Part shown: one piece after another, positions 37,123 to 45,598 of the stretch | Layout of the letters: each line of letters starts with the position of its first letter | How positions within the stretch are numbered: position 1 is the stretch's first letter | Source of the DNA: Amorphoplanes digitatis | Lineage (GTDB): Bacteria > Actinomycetota > Actinomycetes > Mycobacteriales > Micromonosporaceae | DNA length: 64,000 bases | Reading direction: 5' to 3' | Assembly: GCF_014205335.1 (NCBI RefSeq) | Contig: NZ_JACHNH010000001.1 | Location: 3,466,501-3,530,500, forward strand | Program-made: the position numbers and the translations under genes | Notes under the pieces: model-generated | Database searches by the model: none | What the model saw: the letters and a program-made list of their open reading frames with translations, nothing else | Told to the model about the DNA's origin: nothing

Positions 37123-38019
37123 ATGACGAGACTTCGTTGCCTGTGTACGGCCGCTGCCGCCGTGTCCTTGTTCCTGCTCAGCGGGTGTGCCCAGTCGGCC
37201 GGCTCCGGCGCCGGGACGCAGTCGTCCACCACCGCTCCCGGGTCGAGCGCCGTACCCGGCGACGACGACGCGCTGATGCTCAGGGTGGAACAAACCGGTG
37301 GCTTCGTCGGTCCGGACATGCTCGCCGGCCGGATGCCTCAGATCAGCGTCTATGCCGATGGCCGGGTGATCTTCGACGGCCCGGTACCGGCCGTCTATCC
37401 CGGGCCTGCCCTGCCCAACGTCCAGGTGGTGACCATCTCGCCCGACGCGCTCGGCACGCTCATCGACAAGGCCGTCGCCGCCGGGGTCGAGGAGGGCGCC
37501 GACTTCGGCCATCCCGGCGTCGCGGACGCGCCGACCACCGAGATCACCGTCCGGACCGTGGCCGGCGAGCAGACGGTCGCCGCGGAGGCACTCAACGAGG
37601 CGCAGGCCGACGACCCGATGCTCACCGCGCCGCAGAAGCAGGCCCGCAAGAAGCTGCTGGCCTTCACCGAGGAGCTGAACAGGCTGACCAGCCAGCCGGC
37701 CGGCGGCACGCCGCAGCAGTACCGCCCGGAGACCCTTGCCGCGATCGTGCGGCCGTACGTGGAGCCCGGCGACGGGCTGCCCGAGCGGCCGAAGGCGGTC
37801 GTGTGGCCCGGCCCGGCGCTGCCCGGCGAGTCGCTGAACCCGGCCGTCGGCCTCGGCTGCGTCGCCGCAACCGGCAAGCAGCTCGACGCCGTGCTCGCCG
37901 CGGCGAAGGACGCCAACGCCGCCACGCCGTGGACCTCCGGCGGCGACGCCTACTCGCTGCGCCTGCGGCCGCTGCTCCCGGACGAGACGGGCTGTGCCGA
38001 CCTGAAGGCGGCCCGATGA
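37123..38019 (+). CDS. secreted lipoprotein, unknown function
   Basis: 298 residues with the lipobox LSGC (Cys22) after a short hydrophobic signal, then a Ser/Thr/Gly linker. The domain (about 50-298) is mixed alpha/beta: ISVYADGRVIFDGPVPAVYPG, VVTISPDALGTLIDKAVAAG, TTEITVRTVAGEQTVAAEAL, and a C-terminal SGGDAYSLRLRPLLPDETGC. I do not recognise the family; the strand pattern resembles other actinobacterial cell-envelope lipoproteins. The ATG at 37123 directly follows an ECF-type promoter, suggesting control by envelope stress. Confidence 0.75.
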   Translation: MTRLRCLCTAAAAVSLFLLSGCAQSAGSGAGTQSSTTAPGSSAVPGDDDALMLRVEQTGGFVGPDMLAGRMPQISVYADGRVIFDGPVPAVYPGPALPNVQVVTISPDALGTLIDKAVAAGVEEGADFGHPGVADAPTTEITVRTVAGEQTVAAEALNEAQADDPMLTAPQKQARKKLLAFTEELNRLTSQPAGGTPQQYRPETLAAIVRPYVEPGDGLPERPKAVVWPGPALPGESLNPAVGLGCVAATGKQLDAVLAAAKDANAATPWTSGGDAYSLRLRPLLPDETGCADLKAAR

Positions 38020-38086
38020 CCCCGATCGGCGAGCCGTTCGACGCGTCCCGGTGCTCGCGACCGGAGCCCGGCACCAGCGACAGCGA

Positions 38087-38119
38087 CGGGCCGGGACAGG
38101 CACCGCCCGTCCCGGCCCG
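38087..38119. terminator. bidirectional hairpin between lipoprotein and FKBP genes
   Basis: cgggccgggac (38087-38097) pairs perfectly with gtcccggcccg (38109-38119). It lies between two convergent stops (38019 and 38140). Confidence 0.7.
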
Positions 38120-38139
38120 CACGGCCTGCCGGCCCTGGC

Positions 38140-38508
38140 TTACTGCACGCCGATCAGATCCACCACAAAGATGAGGGTCTCGTTCGGCTTGATCGCGCCG
38201 GCGGCGCCACGGGAGCCGTAGCCGAGGTGCGGGGGGATGGTCAGCTTGCGGCGACCGCCGACGCGCATGCCGGCCACCCCCTGGTCCCATCCGCCGATGA
38301 CCTGGCCGTCACCCAGCAGGAAGTCGAACGGCTGGCCGCGGTTGTACGAGGCGTCGAACTCCTTACCCGTGGAGAACGCGACCCCCACGTAGTGGACGCT
38401 GACCCGGTGCCCCGGCTTGGCCTCGTCGCCGTCACCGACGGTGAGGTCATCCACGACCAAATCGGCCGGCGGCGCGCCCTCGATGGGGCCGACGTCGGGC
38501 TTCTCCAT
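38140..38508 (-). CDS. FKBP-type peptidyl-prolyl cis-trans isomerase
   Basis: 122 residues, a single cytoplasmic FKBP domain: KPGHRVSVHYVGVAFSTGKEFDASYNRGQPFDFLLGD broken by the usual active-site aromatics, VIGGWDQGVAGMRVGGRRKL, and PPHLGYGSRGAAGAIKPNETL. It catalyses proline isomerisation and binds FK506-like macrolides in related proteins. ATG 38508 follows AGGAGGAAA, the best ribosome site of this region. Single-gene unit. Confidence 0.95.
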   Translation of the reverse strand: MEKPDVGPIEGAPPADLVVDDLTVGDGDEAKPGHRVSVHYVGVAFSTGKEFDASYNRGQPFDFLLGDGQVIGGWDQGVAGMRVGGRRKLTIPPHLGYGSRGAAGAIKPNETLIFVVDLIGVQ

Positions 38509-38670
38509 GTTTCCTCCTGTGTTGTGTGCCTTCGGCCATGCAATCACAGCGCCGCGCCTTTTCGGGCCGGACCACCCACCGTAGTGAACGACTGGGGGCT
38601 GATCTCCGTACTGTTCGCCGTGGGGTCGCTCCGGCCTCGCGCCGTCGTGCCCACGAGCCGAGGAGGTCAC

Positions 38671-39591
38671 ATGACCGTCGTACGTCGTACCGCTGCCCTG
38701 GCACTGGCCGGCGGGATCGCCGCGGCCGCCGCGGTGCTCCCGGCGGTGCCCGCACTCGCGCACGGCGCGCCGACGTCGCCGATCAGCCGCAGCGCGGCCT
38801 GCGCCGACGGCGGTGAACGGACCGGCTCGGCGGTCTGCAAGACGGCGCGCGCGGCGAACGGCCGGGAGTTCGGCAACTTCTCGAACGTGCGGGTGCCGAA
38901 CGTGAACGGCAAGGACAAACAGACCATCCCGGACGGGAAGCTGTGCAGCGGCGGCCTGGCGGACTACAAGGGCCTGGACCTCGCCCGTACGGACTGGCCG
39001 TCGACCAAGGTCACCGCGGGCGACACGCTGCCCATCACGTACGCGGGGACGATCCCGCACAAGGGCACGTTCCGGGTCTACCTGACCAAGCAGGGCTACG
39101 ACCCCACCGAGCCGCTGGGCTGGGGCGACCTCGGCGCGTCGCCGATCCTGACGGCGCAGGACCCGCCGCTGCGGGGCGGCGCCTACCGGATGAGCGCCAA
39201 GCTGCCGAAGGACCGCAGCGGCCGGCACGTGCTCTACACGGTGTGGCAGACCTCCAACACGCCGGACACCTACTACTCCTGCTCCGACCTGCAGATCAAG
39301 GCCCGGCCCGTGGCGGTCGCCGCCACCAAGCCGGCCAAGGCGAAGGCCTCCGCCACGCCCAAGGCGTCGCGCTCCGTGGAGCCGGGGGTGGTCGCCTCGC
39401 CGCAGGAGGCCGCCGCACCGCAGAACGCGGGCGCGCCGGAGCAGGCCAAGGAGGTCTCGCTGAGCCCGGCGGCCGCGGAGGCGGAGGACCGGGTGGCCCT
39501 GGGCCATCAGATCATCCTCGCGGCGCTCATCGTCATCGTCGGTGTGGGTGCCGGTACCGCCTTCAACCGCTGGCGCGCCGCTCGCCGATAG
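38671..39591 (+). CDS. AA10 lytic polysaccharide monooxygenase with C-terminal membrane anchor
   Basis: 306 residues. Signal cleavage after ALA exposes His31 (HGAPTSPISR), which with His130 (AGTIPHKGTF) makes the copper histidine brace; a Tyr near 201 can serve as the axial residue. Cysteines at 44, 56, 92 and 204 fit AA10 disulfides. An Ala/Lys/Pro/Ser linker (about 210-275) leads to a C-terminal helix (HQIILAALIVIVGVGAGTAF) and a basic RWRAARR end, so the enzyme is held in the cell envelope instead of released. It oxidatively cleaves chitin or cellulose. ATG 38671 follows GAGGAGG. The next gene, 31 bases on, is a GH3 protein. Confidence 0.9.
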   Translation: MTVVRRTAALALAGGIAAAAAVLPAVPALAHGAPTSPISRSAACADGGERTGSAVCKTARAANGREFGNFSNVRVPNVNGKDKQTIPDGKLCSGGLADYKGLDLARTDWPSTKVTAGDTLPITYAGTIPHKGTFRVYLTKQGYDPTEPLGWGDLGASPILTAQDPPLRGGAYRMSAKLPKDRSGRHVLYTVWQTSNTPDTYYSCSDLQIKARPVAVAATKPAKAKASATPKASRSVEPGVVASPQEAAAPQNAGAPEQAKEVSLSPAAAEAEDRVALGHQIILAALIVIVGVGAGTAFNRWRAARR

Positions 39592-39622
39592 GGATCGGGC
39601 CGGCCCGATAGCCTGGGCGGTG

Positions 39623-40822
39623 ATGAGACAGCGCGTGCGGTGGTGGAGCGCCGGGGCCGGGGTGGCGATCGTGCTCGCCGGCCTCGCGGTCAGAAGCGCC
39701 ACGGACGACGGTCCACCGTCGACGGCCGCCGGCGCATCGGCCCCGCCGTCGATGTCGGCATCGGTATCGTCGTCGCCGCCGTCCCCGCCCGCCGTGCCGG
39801 CGTGCGCCGGGGCGGTGGGCCGGCTCTCGCTGGGGGAGCGGGCCGGGCAGTTGCTGATGGTCGGCACGCCGGTCGACCGCCCGCGCGGCCTGCGGGCGGC
39901 GGTGCGGCGCCACCACCTCGGCGGCGTGTTCCTGGCCGGCCGCAGCAAGCGCCCCGCCGCCGCGCTGCGAGCGGACATCGCCGCCCTTCAGGGCGACGCC
40001 GCGATGCCGCTGCTGGTCGCGCTCGACCAGGAGGGCGGCAGCGTGCAGACCCTCAAGGGTCCCGACTTTCCGCTGATCCCGTCGGCGCGGCGACTGGGTG
40101 CCGGGCCGAAGGCGGTGCTGCGCGACACCGTTCGTGACAACGCGGGGCGGCTGGCCCGGGTCGGTGTGTCGGTGAATCTGGCGCCGGTGGCCGACACGGT
40201 GCCGGCGGGTCTGGGTGAGGGCAACCCGCCGATCGGGGCGTTCCACCGGGAGTACGGCTCGGATCCCGGCGGGGTCGCCGAGGACGTCCGTACGGTGGTG
40301 CCGGCGTCGCAGGGTGCGGGTGTGCTGACGATCCTCAAGCATTTCCCGGGGTTGGGCCGGGTGCGTGCCAACACCGACACGTCGACCCGGGCGGTCGATC
40401 GCACCGCGACGGTCGGCGACGCGTATCTGGAGCCGTTCGTGGCCGGGATCGACGCGGGCTCGGCGGGGGTGATGATCTCGTCGGCGTCGTATCCGAGGCT
40501 GGACCCGGAGGCCATCGCGGCGTTCTCGCGGCCGATCGTCACGGGGCTGCTGCGCGACCGTTTCGGCTACACCGGACTGATCATGTCCGACGACCTCGGC
40601 GCGGCGCAGGCGGCGCGGGCGGTACCGGTGGGGCAGCGCGCGGTCCGCTTCGTGCGCGCGGGCGGCGACCTGGTGCTGACGATCCGGCCGCAGGACGCCG
40701 GGCCGATGACCGCCGCGCTGATCGCGCAGGCCCGCGCGAACCCGGCGTTCGCGGCCCGGGTCGACGACGCGGCCCTACACGTGCTGGAGGCCAAGCAGCG
40801 GGCCGGCCTGATCCGGTGCTGA
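39623..40822 (+). CDS. NagZ-like GH3 glycoside hydrolase, divergent in the catalytic loop
   Basis: 399 residues. One N-terminal membrane or signal helix (about 8-25), a Ser/Pro linker, then a GH3 barrel: LLVALDQEGGSVQTL, GVSVNLAPVADTVP, VLTILKHFPGLGRVRANTDT and GLIMSDDLGA. The predicted nucleophile is in SDD (323-324). NagZ enzymes have KHFPGHG and a DSH or DTH dyad as general acid/base; here the sequence is KHFPGLG and DTS, so the His is absent. It may still hydrolyse beta-N-acetylglucosaminides by another mechanism or be a binding protein. Probably co-transcribed with the LPMO gene; together they would act on chitin or peptidoglycan. Confidence 0.83.
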   Translation: MRQRVRWWSAGAGVAIVLAGLAVRSATDDGPPSTAAGASAPPSMSASVSSSPPSPPAVPACAGAVGRLSLGERAGQLLMVGTPVDRPRGLRAAVRRHHLGGVFLAGRSKRPAAALRADIAALQGDAAMPLLVALDQEGGSVQTLKGPDFPLIPSARRLGAGPKAVLRDTVRDNAGRLARVGVSVNLAPVADTVPAGLGEGNPPIGAFHREYGSDPGGVAEDVRTVVPASQGAGVLTILKHFPGLGRVRANTDTSTRAVDRTATVGDAYLEPFVAGIDAGSAGVMISSASYPRLDPEAIAAFSRPIVTGLLRDRFGYTGLIMSDDLGAAQAARAVPVGQRAVRFVRAGGDLVLTIRPQDAGPMTAALIAQARANPAFAARVDDAALHVLEAKQRAGLIRC

Positions 40823-40825
40823 CCC

Positions 40826-41773
40826 TCAGGAGCCCTGGAAGCTGATCCGCGCGGCGATCGGCAGGTGGTCGCTTCCGGTCGCGGGCAGCGCCCAGACCTC
40901 GGTGACGGTCAGTGAACGACCCATTATCTGATCGATCCGCGCGACCGGGTAACCCGCGGGCCAGCTGAACGCGAAGTCCGACTCCGCGGTGCTCATCAGC
41001 GCGGCGATGGGTTCGAGGCCCCGGTCGTGGACCGTGTTGTTCAGGTCGCCCAGCAGGAGCACCCGGTCGAGCGGCTCGGCGGCGATCCTCGCGCCGAGCA
41101 GGGCGGCGCTCTCGTCGCGCCGCGCGCAGTCGAACCCGGTGAGCCCGAGGCGCACCGAGGGCAGGTGGGCGACGTAGACGGCGACGTCGCCGTGCGGGGT
41201 GCGCGCCGTGGCCCGCAGGCCGCGGTTCCAGTCGGTGCCGAAGGCCCGCGGCCTGATGTCCACCGGGGCCGCCCCGGTGAGCGGATAGCGCGACCACAGG
41301 CCGACGGTGCCCTGCACGGTGTGGTGCGGATACTCCGGCGGAAACGCCGCGGCGTACGCCGGCAGCGCGGCCGGGGTCAGCTCCTCCAGGGCGACCAGGT
41401 CCGGCCGGACCTCCAGGAGCCCGCGCACCGTCGCCGCCGGGTCGGCGTTCTCGTCGCTGACGTTGTGCTGCACCGCGGTGACGTCGGAGGCCCGGTCCCG
41501 ATCCGGCAGCAGATGCCCGCCGAAGAGGCCGAGCCAGGCGAGCAGGGCGAGCAGCACGGCGGGCAGGGACACGGCCGGGCGGCGCCACAGCGCCAGACCG
41601 GCGAGCACCGGGATGCTCAAGCCGAGCCACGGCAGGAACGTCTCCAGCAGGCTGCCCAGGTGCGCGGCCGTGTTCGGCACGGCGGCGTGGAACGCCAGCA
41701 GGCCGGCGACCAGCACGGCGGACGCCGCGACCAGCAGCCCGCGCCGCCGGCCGGGCCGAGGTGGGGTTCGCAC
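40826..41773 (-). CDS. endonuclease/exonuclease/phosphatase (EEP) family protein, membrane-anchored
   Basis: 315 residues. Three N-terminal helices (about 12-100) precede an EEP catalytic domain with the ordered motifs VQHNVSDENAD, LVALEELTPAAL, WNRGLRATARTP, YVAHLPS, LLLGDLNNTVHD and TGSDHLPIAARI. These are the metal and catalytic residues of Mg2+-dependent phosphodiesterases. The family covers nucleases and phosphatases; the membrane anchor points to an extracytoplasmic target such as phospholipid or DNA. GTG 41773 is the likely start; no strong ribosome site. It lies 41 bases after the large NTPase gene and may be co-transcribed. Confidence 0.83.
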   Translation of the reverse strand: MRTPPRPGRRRGLLVAASAVLVAGLLAFHAAVPNTAAHLGSLLETFLPWLGLSIPVLAGLALWRRPAVSLPAVLLALLAWLGLFGGHLLPDRDRASDVTAVQHNVSDENADPAATVRGLLEVRPDLVALEELTPAALPAYAAAFPPEYPHHTVQGTVGLWSRYPLTGAAPVDIRPRAFGTDWNRGLRATARTPHGDVAVYVAHLPSVRLGLTGFDCARRDESAALLGARIAAEPLDRVLLLGDLNNTVHDRGLEPIAALMSTAESDFAFSWPAGYPVARIDQIMGRSLTVTEVWALPATGSDHLPIAARISFQGS

Positions 41774-41814
41774 CCGGCGATGCTCGCAGCCCGGCGCAAC
41801 CGCCCGCCGCGGCG

Positions 41815-44800
41815 TTACCGGTACCCCTGCGACTTGTCGGCCTCGGAGACGAACCCGTCGTACGCCACGGTGTCGCCCGCCACCGGCTCCCGCGGCGGCA
41901 GGCCACCCGGGTCCACGTCGAACCCCCGGACGGCGGTGGCGAGCCGGAGAATCCACTGCGAACGGTCGCCGATCTCCGCCGCCAGGTCCCGGACAAGGCT
42001 CGGGCCGCGCCGCAGCAGCCGGGCCGGCGTCGCCTCGGCCAGGGCGACCGTCTCGGCGCGCAGCTCCTCGACGACCCCGCGGTCGATCCGGCCGGAGTGC
42101 CGCGCGATCCGCAGGAGGCCGGTGAGCACCACCAGCTCGCGCGGGCGTACGTCGTCGTCCAGCACCGCGCCGCGCCGACGGGCGGCGGACCGGTCCAGCC
42201 GCGCGAGCCCGTCGAGCAGCTCCCAGGCCCGCTCCAGCCGGCCCGTCCGCTCCAGGATCCGGGCCTGCCGCGTAACCAGGTCGCGGATCCGCGCGTCGTG
42301 GCCGAGCCCGGACGCCCGGCGCCGCTCCGCCTCCGCCAGCGCCAGCGCCTCGTCCACCCGGTCGAGGCGTTCGAGCGCCTCGATCTCCAGGTCCGGCAGC
42401 AGCACCCGGCCGTCGTGTCCGCGCCGCTCGCGCAGCAGCTCCAGCGCCTCCCGCGACTGCCCGCGCTCCAGCAGGGACTCCGCGGACGGGCGCACGGAGT
42501 GCCGCCACCGCTGGTCGTCGGCCTCCGCGCGTACCTCGGGGTCCAGCCTGAGGCCCTTGACCTTCGCGGCGAGGTAGAGCCGCGACTCCGCGGGCATCTC
42601 GTCCATCACGGCGGCGAGCTCGTCGGCGACCGACGGCGTCCACCGCGGGTCCAGCTCCCGCGCCGGCTCCTTGAGCATCAGCCGGTGGTACAGCTCCTCC
42701 CGGCGGGCGACGTGATCGCCCGGCCCCGGCGGTGCGAGCCGGTAGAACCGCACCGCGGCCTCGTGTATCGCCCGGGCGGCGGCGGGCCGGTCCCGGGTGA
42801 TCGCGCCCAGCATGAGCGCGCGCACGTTGGGGCGGTGCACCAGCGCCCCGTCGCCGTCGGTCGACGGCTCGCAGAGCGTCGCCTCGTCCCGCAGCGCCCG
42901 GAAGACCTCGTCGGCGTCCGGCCCGCTCAGCGGCGCGAGGCCGCACGGCTCGGCGAGGACCTGGCGGATCACCTCGGGCGTGACGCGCCGGACGACCAGG
43001 CCCGGGTGCGCGATCGCCCGCGCGCGCCGGTCCTTGATGTGCTCCAGCAGCCGGGAGTACAGCCGCCCCCGCACGTCGCCCTCGCCGATCGCGATGAGCC
43101 GGGCCGGGTCCGAACCCGTGCGCCGCAACACGTCCGCGGCCAGGTGCAGGCTCAGCGGGTCGCCCGCCGTCGCGCGGACGACGCGCAGCATCAGCTCCTG
43201 GTCGCCGTCCGTGCCGGTGAGCCGGCGCAGGAGCAGGACGCCGTCGTGGTCGTCAAGACCCGGCAGCGTCCACACCCGCCCGGCGGTGAAGCCGGACCGG
43301 GGCCGCGCCCGCCCCGCGGCCACCACGCGCAGGCCGGGCACCGCCCTGGCGAGCTGTTTCAGGAACATGGAGCACGCGACGGCCAGCGACGGGTCGCGGC
43401 GCGCGAGCTCCTCGACGGTGTCGATCACCAGCACGAGGCGGCGCCCGGCGACGATCCGGCCGAGGTCGCTGAGCAGGGTGGCGGGCACCGGCTCCAGCTG
43501 CTGGGTGATGCGGGACGCGACGTCGGAATATCCCATCCGCTGGACGAACCGCCGCACCTGCCGGCGGAGCCGGGTCACCGGCTCCTGGCCCGGCGGGTCC
43601 GCGGGCAGCTGCATGCCGATCTGCCGCGCCACCTCCTGGAGCAGGGACCATCCGCCGCCCTGTACCAGCCAGGACCGGTCGAAGCCGGCGTAACAGACCA
43701 GGTCGCCGCGGGCCACCACGGTCTCGACGAGGCGGGCGAGCACCGCCGACTTGCCGCTGCCGGCGACGCCCTCGATGACGAACGGCGGCCGCGGGTGCGG
43801 CGCGTCGACGTGTGCGGTCAGGGCGGCGAGCACGTCCTCGCGGCCCACGAAGCCGCGGGCGAGCAGCCGCCGCAGCGGCGCGAGGAGGTTCAGCCAGTCC
43901 AGGCGCGACTCGACGTCGCGCCGCGCCGGCAGCCCGGGCCGCGGGCCCAGCCAGCGCTCCAGCTGCAACACCCCGGTGAGCTCGGCGGGTGCCAGGGACG
44001 CCGGCGGCGGCAGCGTGCCGCGCAGGTAGCGCTCGAGCACGTGCTGGACCGGCTCGTCCGGGCGCCGCGGCGCGGCGTCGACGGCGGCGAGCAACACCTC
44101 GCGCGGCACGGAGCGCAGCACCCGCAGGCGCTCGTCGTCGCGCAGCCGCCACCGCGGCACGCCCCGCACGTCGACGACCCGCTCGCACGAGTCGGCGAGG
44201 AAGTTCGCGAGGCGGTCGGCGCCGGAGGCGTCGGCCAGGCCCGGCTCCAGCCAGTCGAGGTCGAAGACCGAGAGCACGGCGGCGCGCACCAGCCGGTCCG
44301 CGCCGGCCGCCGCCGTACCGGGGGTCTCACCAACCGGACCCGCCTCCCGGGTCCAGTTCGACCGCACCAGCCGGACGACGGCCGCCTCCACCTCGCTGAG
44401 GTCGCGCGCGGCCGGTACCGGCCCGAGGATCTCGGTGATCCACGCGTCCAGCTCCGCGTCGCCGATGTCCCGGCCGAGCCGCGCGGCGACGTCGGTGAGG
44501 AAGGCGCGCAGCAGCGTGCCGTCGATCGCCGGGATCTCCTCGGTGCGGACGGCGTAGCCCACATGCAGCCCGAGCGGGTCGAGCCCGGTAACGATGAGCC
44601 GGGTCTGCGGCAGCTCGCCGTCCTCGACGAGCTGGATCAGGCCCCGGGCCAGGTCCCGGGCGCCCTCCTGCACGCCGGGCCGGTCCAGCCCGTCGAGGAT
44701 GATCCAGCGCGTGACGCCGTCGTCGCCGGGGTAGACGCCGACGAGGTGGTCGAGGAACTTGCGGACCCGGGCGTCGTCGAGCTCCCCGCTGGGCGACAGG

Positions 44801-45414
44801 GTGACCGGCAGGCCCAGCTCGGACGCCAGCGACATGGCGACCGCCTCGCCGGTGACCTCGCCGCTCCAGCGGTGCGTCGTCACCCGGGCGAAGCGGTTGA
44901 CGCCGACCAGCTTGCCGACGTTTCTCAGGTGATCGACGAGCAGCCAGGTGTGCGACTTGCCGGACCGCGGGTGCCCGTGCACGACGAGCACCCAGTACTG
45001 GTCCTCGGCGAGGTCGCGGAGCCCGTCGCGCAGCCCGGCCCGGTCGATGACGGCGCGGGCGCCGCGGAGCCCGACGAACGAGCACCTGTAGGGGTCGTCC
45101 TCGGAGTACCCGCCGGCCGGCGGGGGCCGCAGCAGCAGGGCGAGCCGCGACTCCAGCTCGCGGGTGAACGTGGGCCGGGTGGCGGAGACCACCTCGATCA
45201 GGGCGCCCAGCCGGCCGAGCCGGGCCGCGTCGGGCACCGCCGCCGTCCACGTCAGCCGGGCACGGTCGAGCGGGTAGTCGCCGGGGTCGAGCCCCGCCGA
45301 GCTCAGCGCGACGGCTATCAGCTCGCCGTGGACGTCGCGGCTCAGCAGGTCGATGAGCAGCCGCACGCGGGGATCGGTGAGCTCGCCGAAGGCCGGATCG
45401 TCATAGGTCGGCAT
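41815..45414 (-). CDS. dual P-loop NTPase (STAND-like) with N-terminal helical adaptor and TPR-like tail, 1199 aa
   Basis: Two separate NTPase modules are visible. The first has Walker A GHPRSGKS (147-154) and Walker B RWIILDGLD (236-244). The second begins FVGRED (522-527) and has GVAGSGKS (549-556) and RLVLVIDTVEEL (659-670), the STAND/AAA16 pattern. Residues 1-95 are a compact helical domain resembling effector-associated (death-like) adaptors of bacterial conflict systems (weak, by pattern only). Residues about 880-1140 are helical, TPR-like. ATG 45414 has GAGGTGGG upstream. The catalytic effector expected in such systems is not on this chain. A 39-codon frame overlaps the start, and a DUF574 methyltransferase precedes it. 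Confidence 0.8.
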   Translation of the reverse strand: MPTYDDPAFGELTDPRVRLLIDLLSRDVHGELIAVALSSAGLDPGDYPLDRARLTWTAAVPDAARLGRLGALIEVVSATRPTFTRELESRLALLLRPPPAGGYSEDDPYRCSFVGLRGARAVIDRAGLRDGLRDLAEDQYWVLVVHGHPRSGKSHTWLLVDHLRNVGKLVGVNRFARVTTHRWSGEVTGEAVAMSLASELGLPVTLSPSGELDDARVRKFLDHLVGVYPGDDGVTRWIILDGLDRPGVQEGARDLARGLIQLVEDGELPQTRLIVTGLDPLGLHVGYAVRTEEIPAIDGTLLRAFLTDVAARLGRDIGDAELDAWITEILGPVPAARDLSEVEAAVVRLVRSNWTREAGPVGETPGTAAAGADRLVRAAVLSVFDLDWLEPGLADASGADRLANFLADSCERVVDVRGVPRWRLRDDERLRVLRSVPREVLLAAVDAAPRRPDEPVQHVLERYLRGTLPPPASLAPAELTGVLQLERWLGPRPGLPARRDVESRLDWLNLLAPLRRLLARGFVGREDVLAALTAHVDAPHPRPPFVIEGVAGSGKSAVLARLVETVVARGDLVCYAGFDRSWLVQGGGWSLLQEVARQIGMQLPADPPGQEPVTRLRRQVRRFVQRMGYSDVASRITQQLEPVPATLLSDLGRIVAGRRLVLVIDTVEELARRDPSLAVACSMFLKQLARAVPGLRVVAAGRARPRSGFTAGRVWTLPGLDDHDGVLLLRRLTGTDGDQELMLRVVRATAGDPLSLHLAADVLRRTGSDPARLIAIGEGDVRGRLYSRLLEHIKDRRARAIAHPGLVVRRVTPEVIRQVLAEPCGLAPLSGPDADEVFRALRDEATLCEPSTDGDGALVHRPNVRALMLGAITRDRPAAARAIHEAAVRFYRLAPPGPGDHVARREELYHRLMLKEPARELDPRWTPSVADELAAVMDEMPAESRLYLAAKVKGLRLDPEVRAEADDQRWRHSVRPSAESLLERGQSREALELLRERRGHDGRVLLPDLEIEALERLDRVDEALALAEAERRRASGLGHDARIRDLVTRQARILERTGRLERAWELLDGLARLDRSAARRRGAVLDDDVRPRELVVLTGLLRIARHSGRIDRGVVEELRAETVALAEATPARLLRRGPSLVRDLAAEIGDRSQWILRLATAVRGFDVDPGGLPPREPVAGDTVAYDGFVSEADKSQGYR

Positions 45415-45520
45415 GGCCCACCTCGATCCCGCGCGCCCGCAAGCCGTCGAGCACCCGCGGGAACTCCGCCGGCGCACCGTCTACGGACTGTTTGTACGCC
45501 CCTTCGGCGCCGCGATCCAC
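45401..45520 (-). CDS. possible small ORF overlapping the start of the dual NTPase gene
   Basis: A 39-codon frame from GTG 45520 to TGA 45401, ending PRVLDGLRARGIEVGHADL, overlaps the NTPase start by 14 bases. The arrangement allows translational coupling, and the composition (acidic/basic balance, helical C-terminus) is better than random GC-rich frames. The start is poorly supported and I know no relative, so this is tentative. Confidence 0.25.
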   Translation of the reverse strand: MDRGAEGAYKQSVDGAPAEFPRVLDGLRARGIEVGHADL

Positions 45521-45598
45521 GCCAGACGGTGACGGATATCCGCCATCGTGATCGCCCTCCGCTACGAAGCGGGCCGAAGTCCGTCCAAATAGTCCGGA

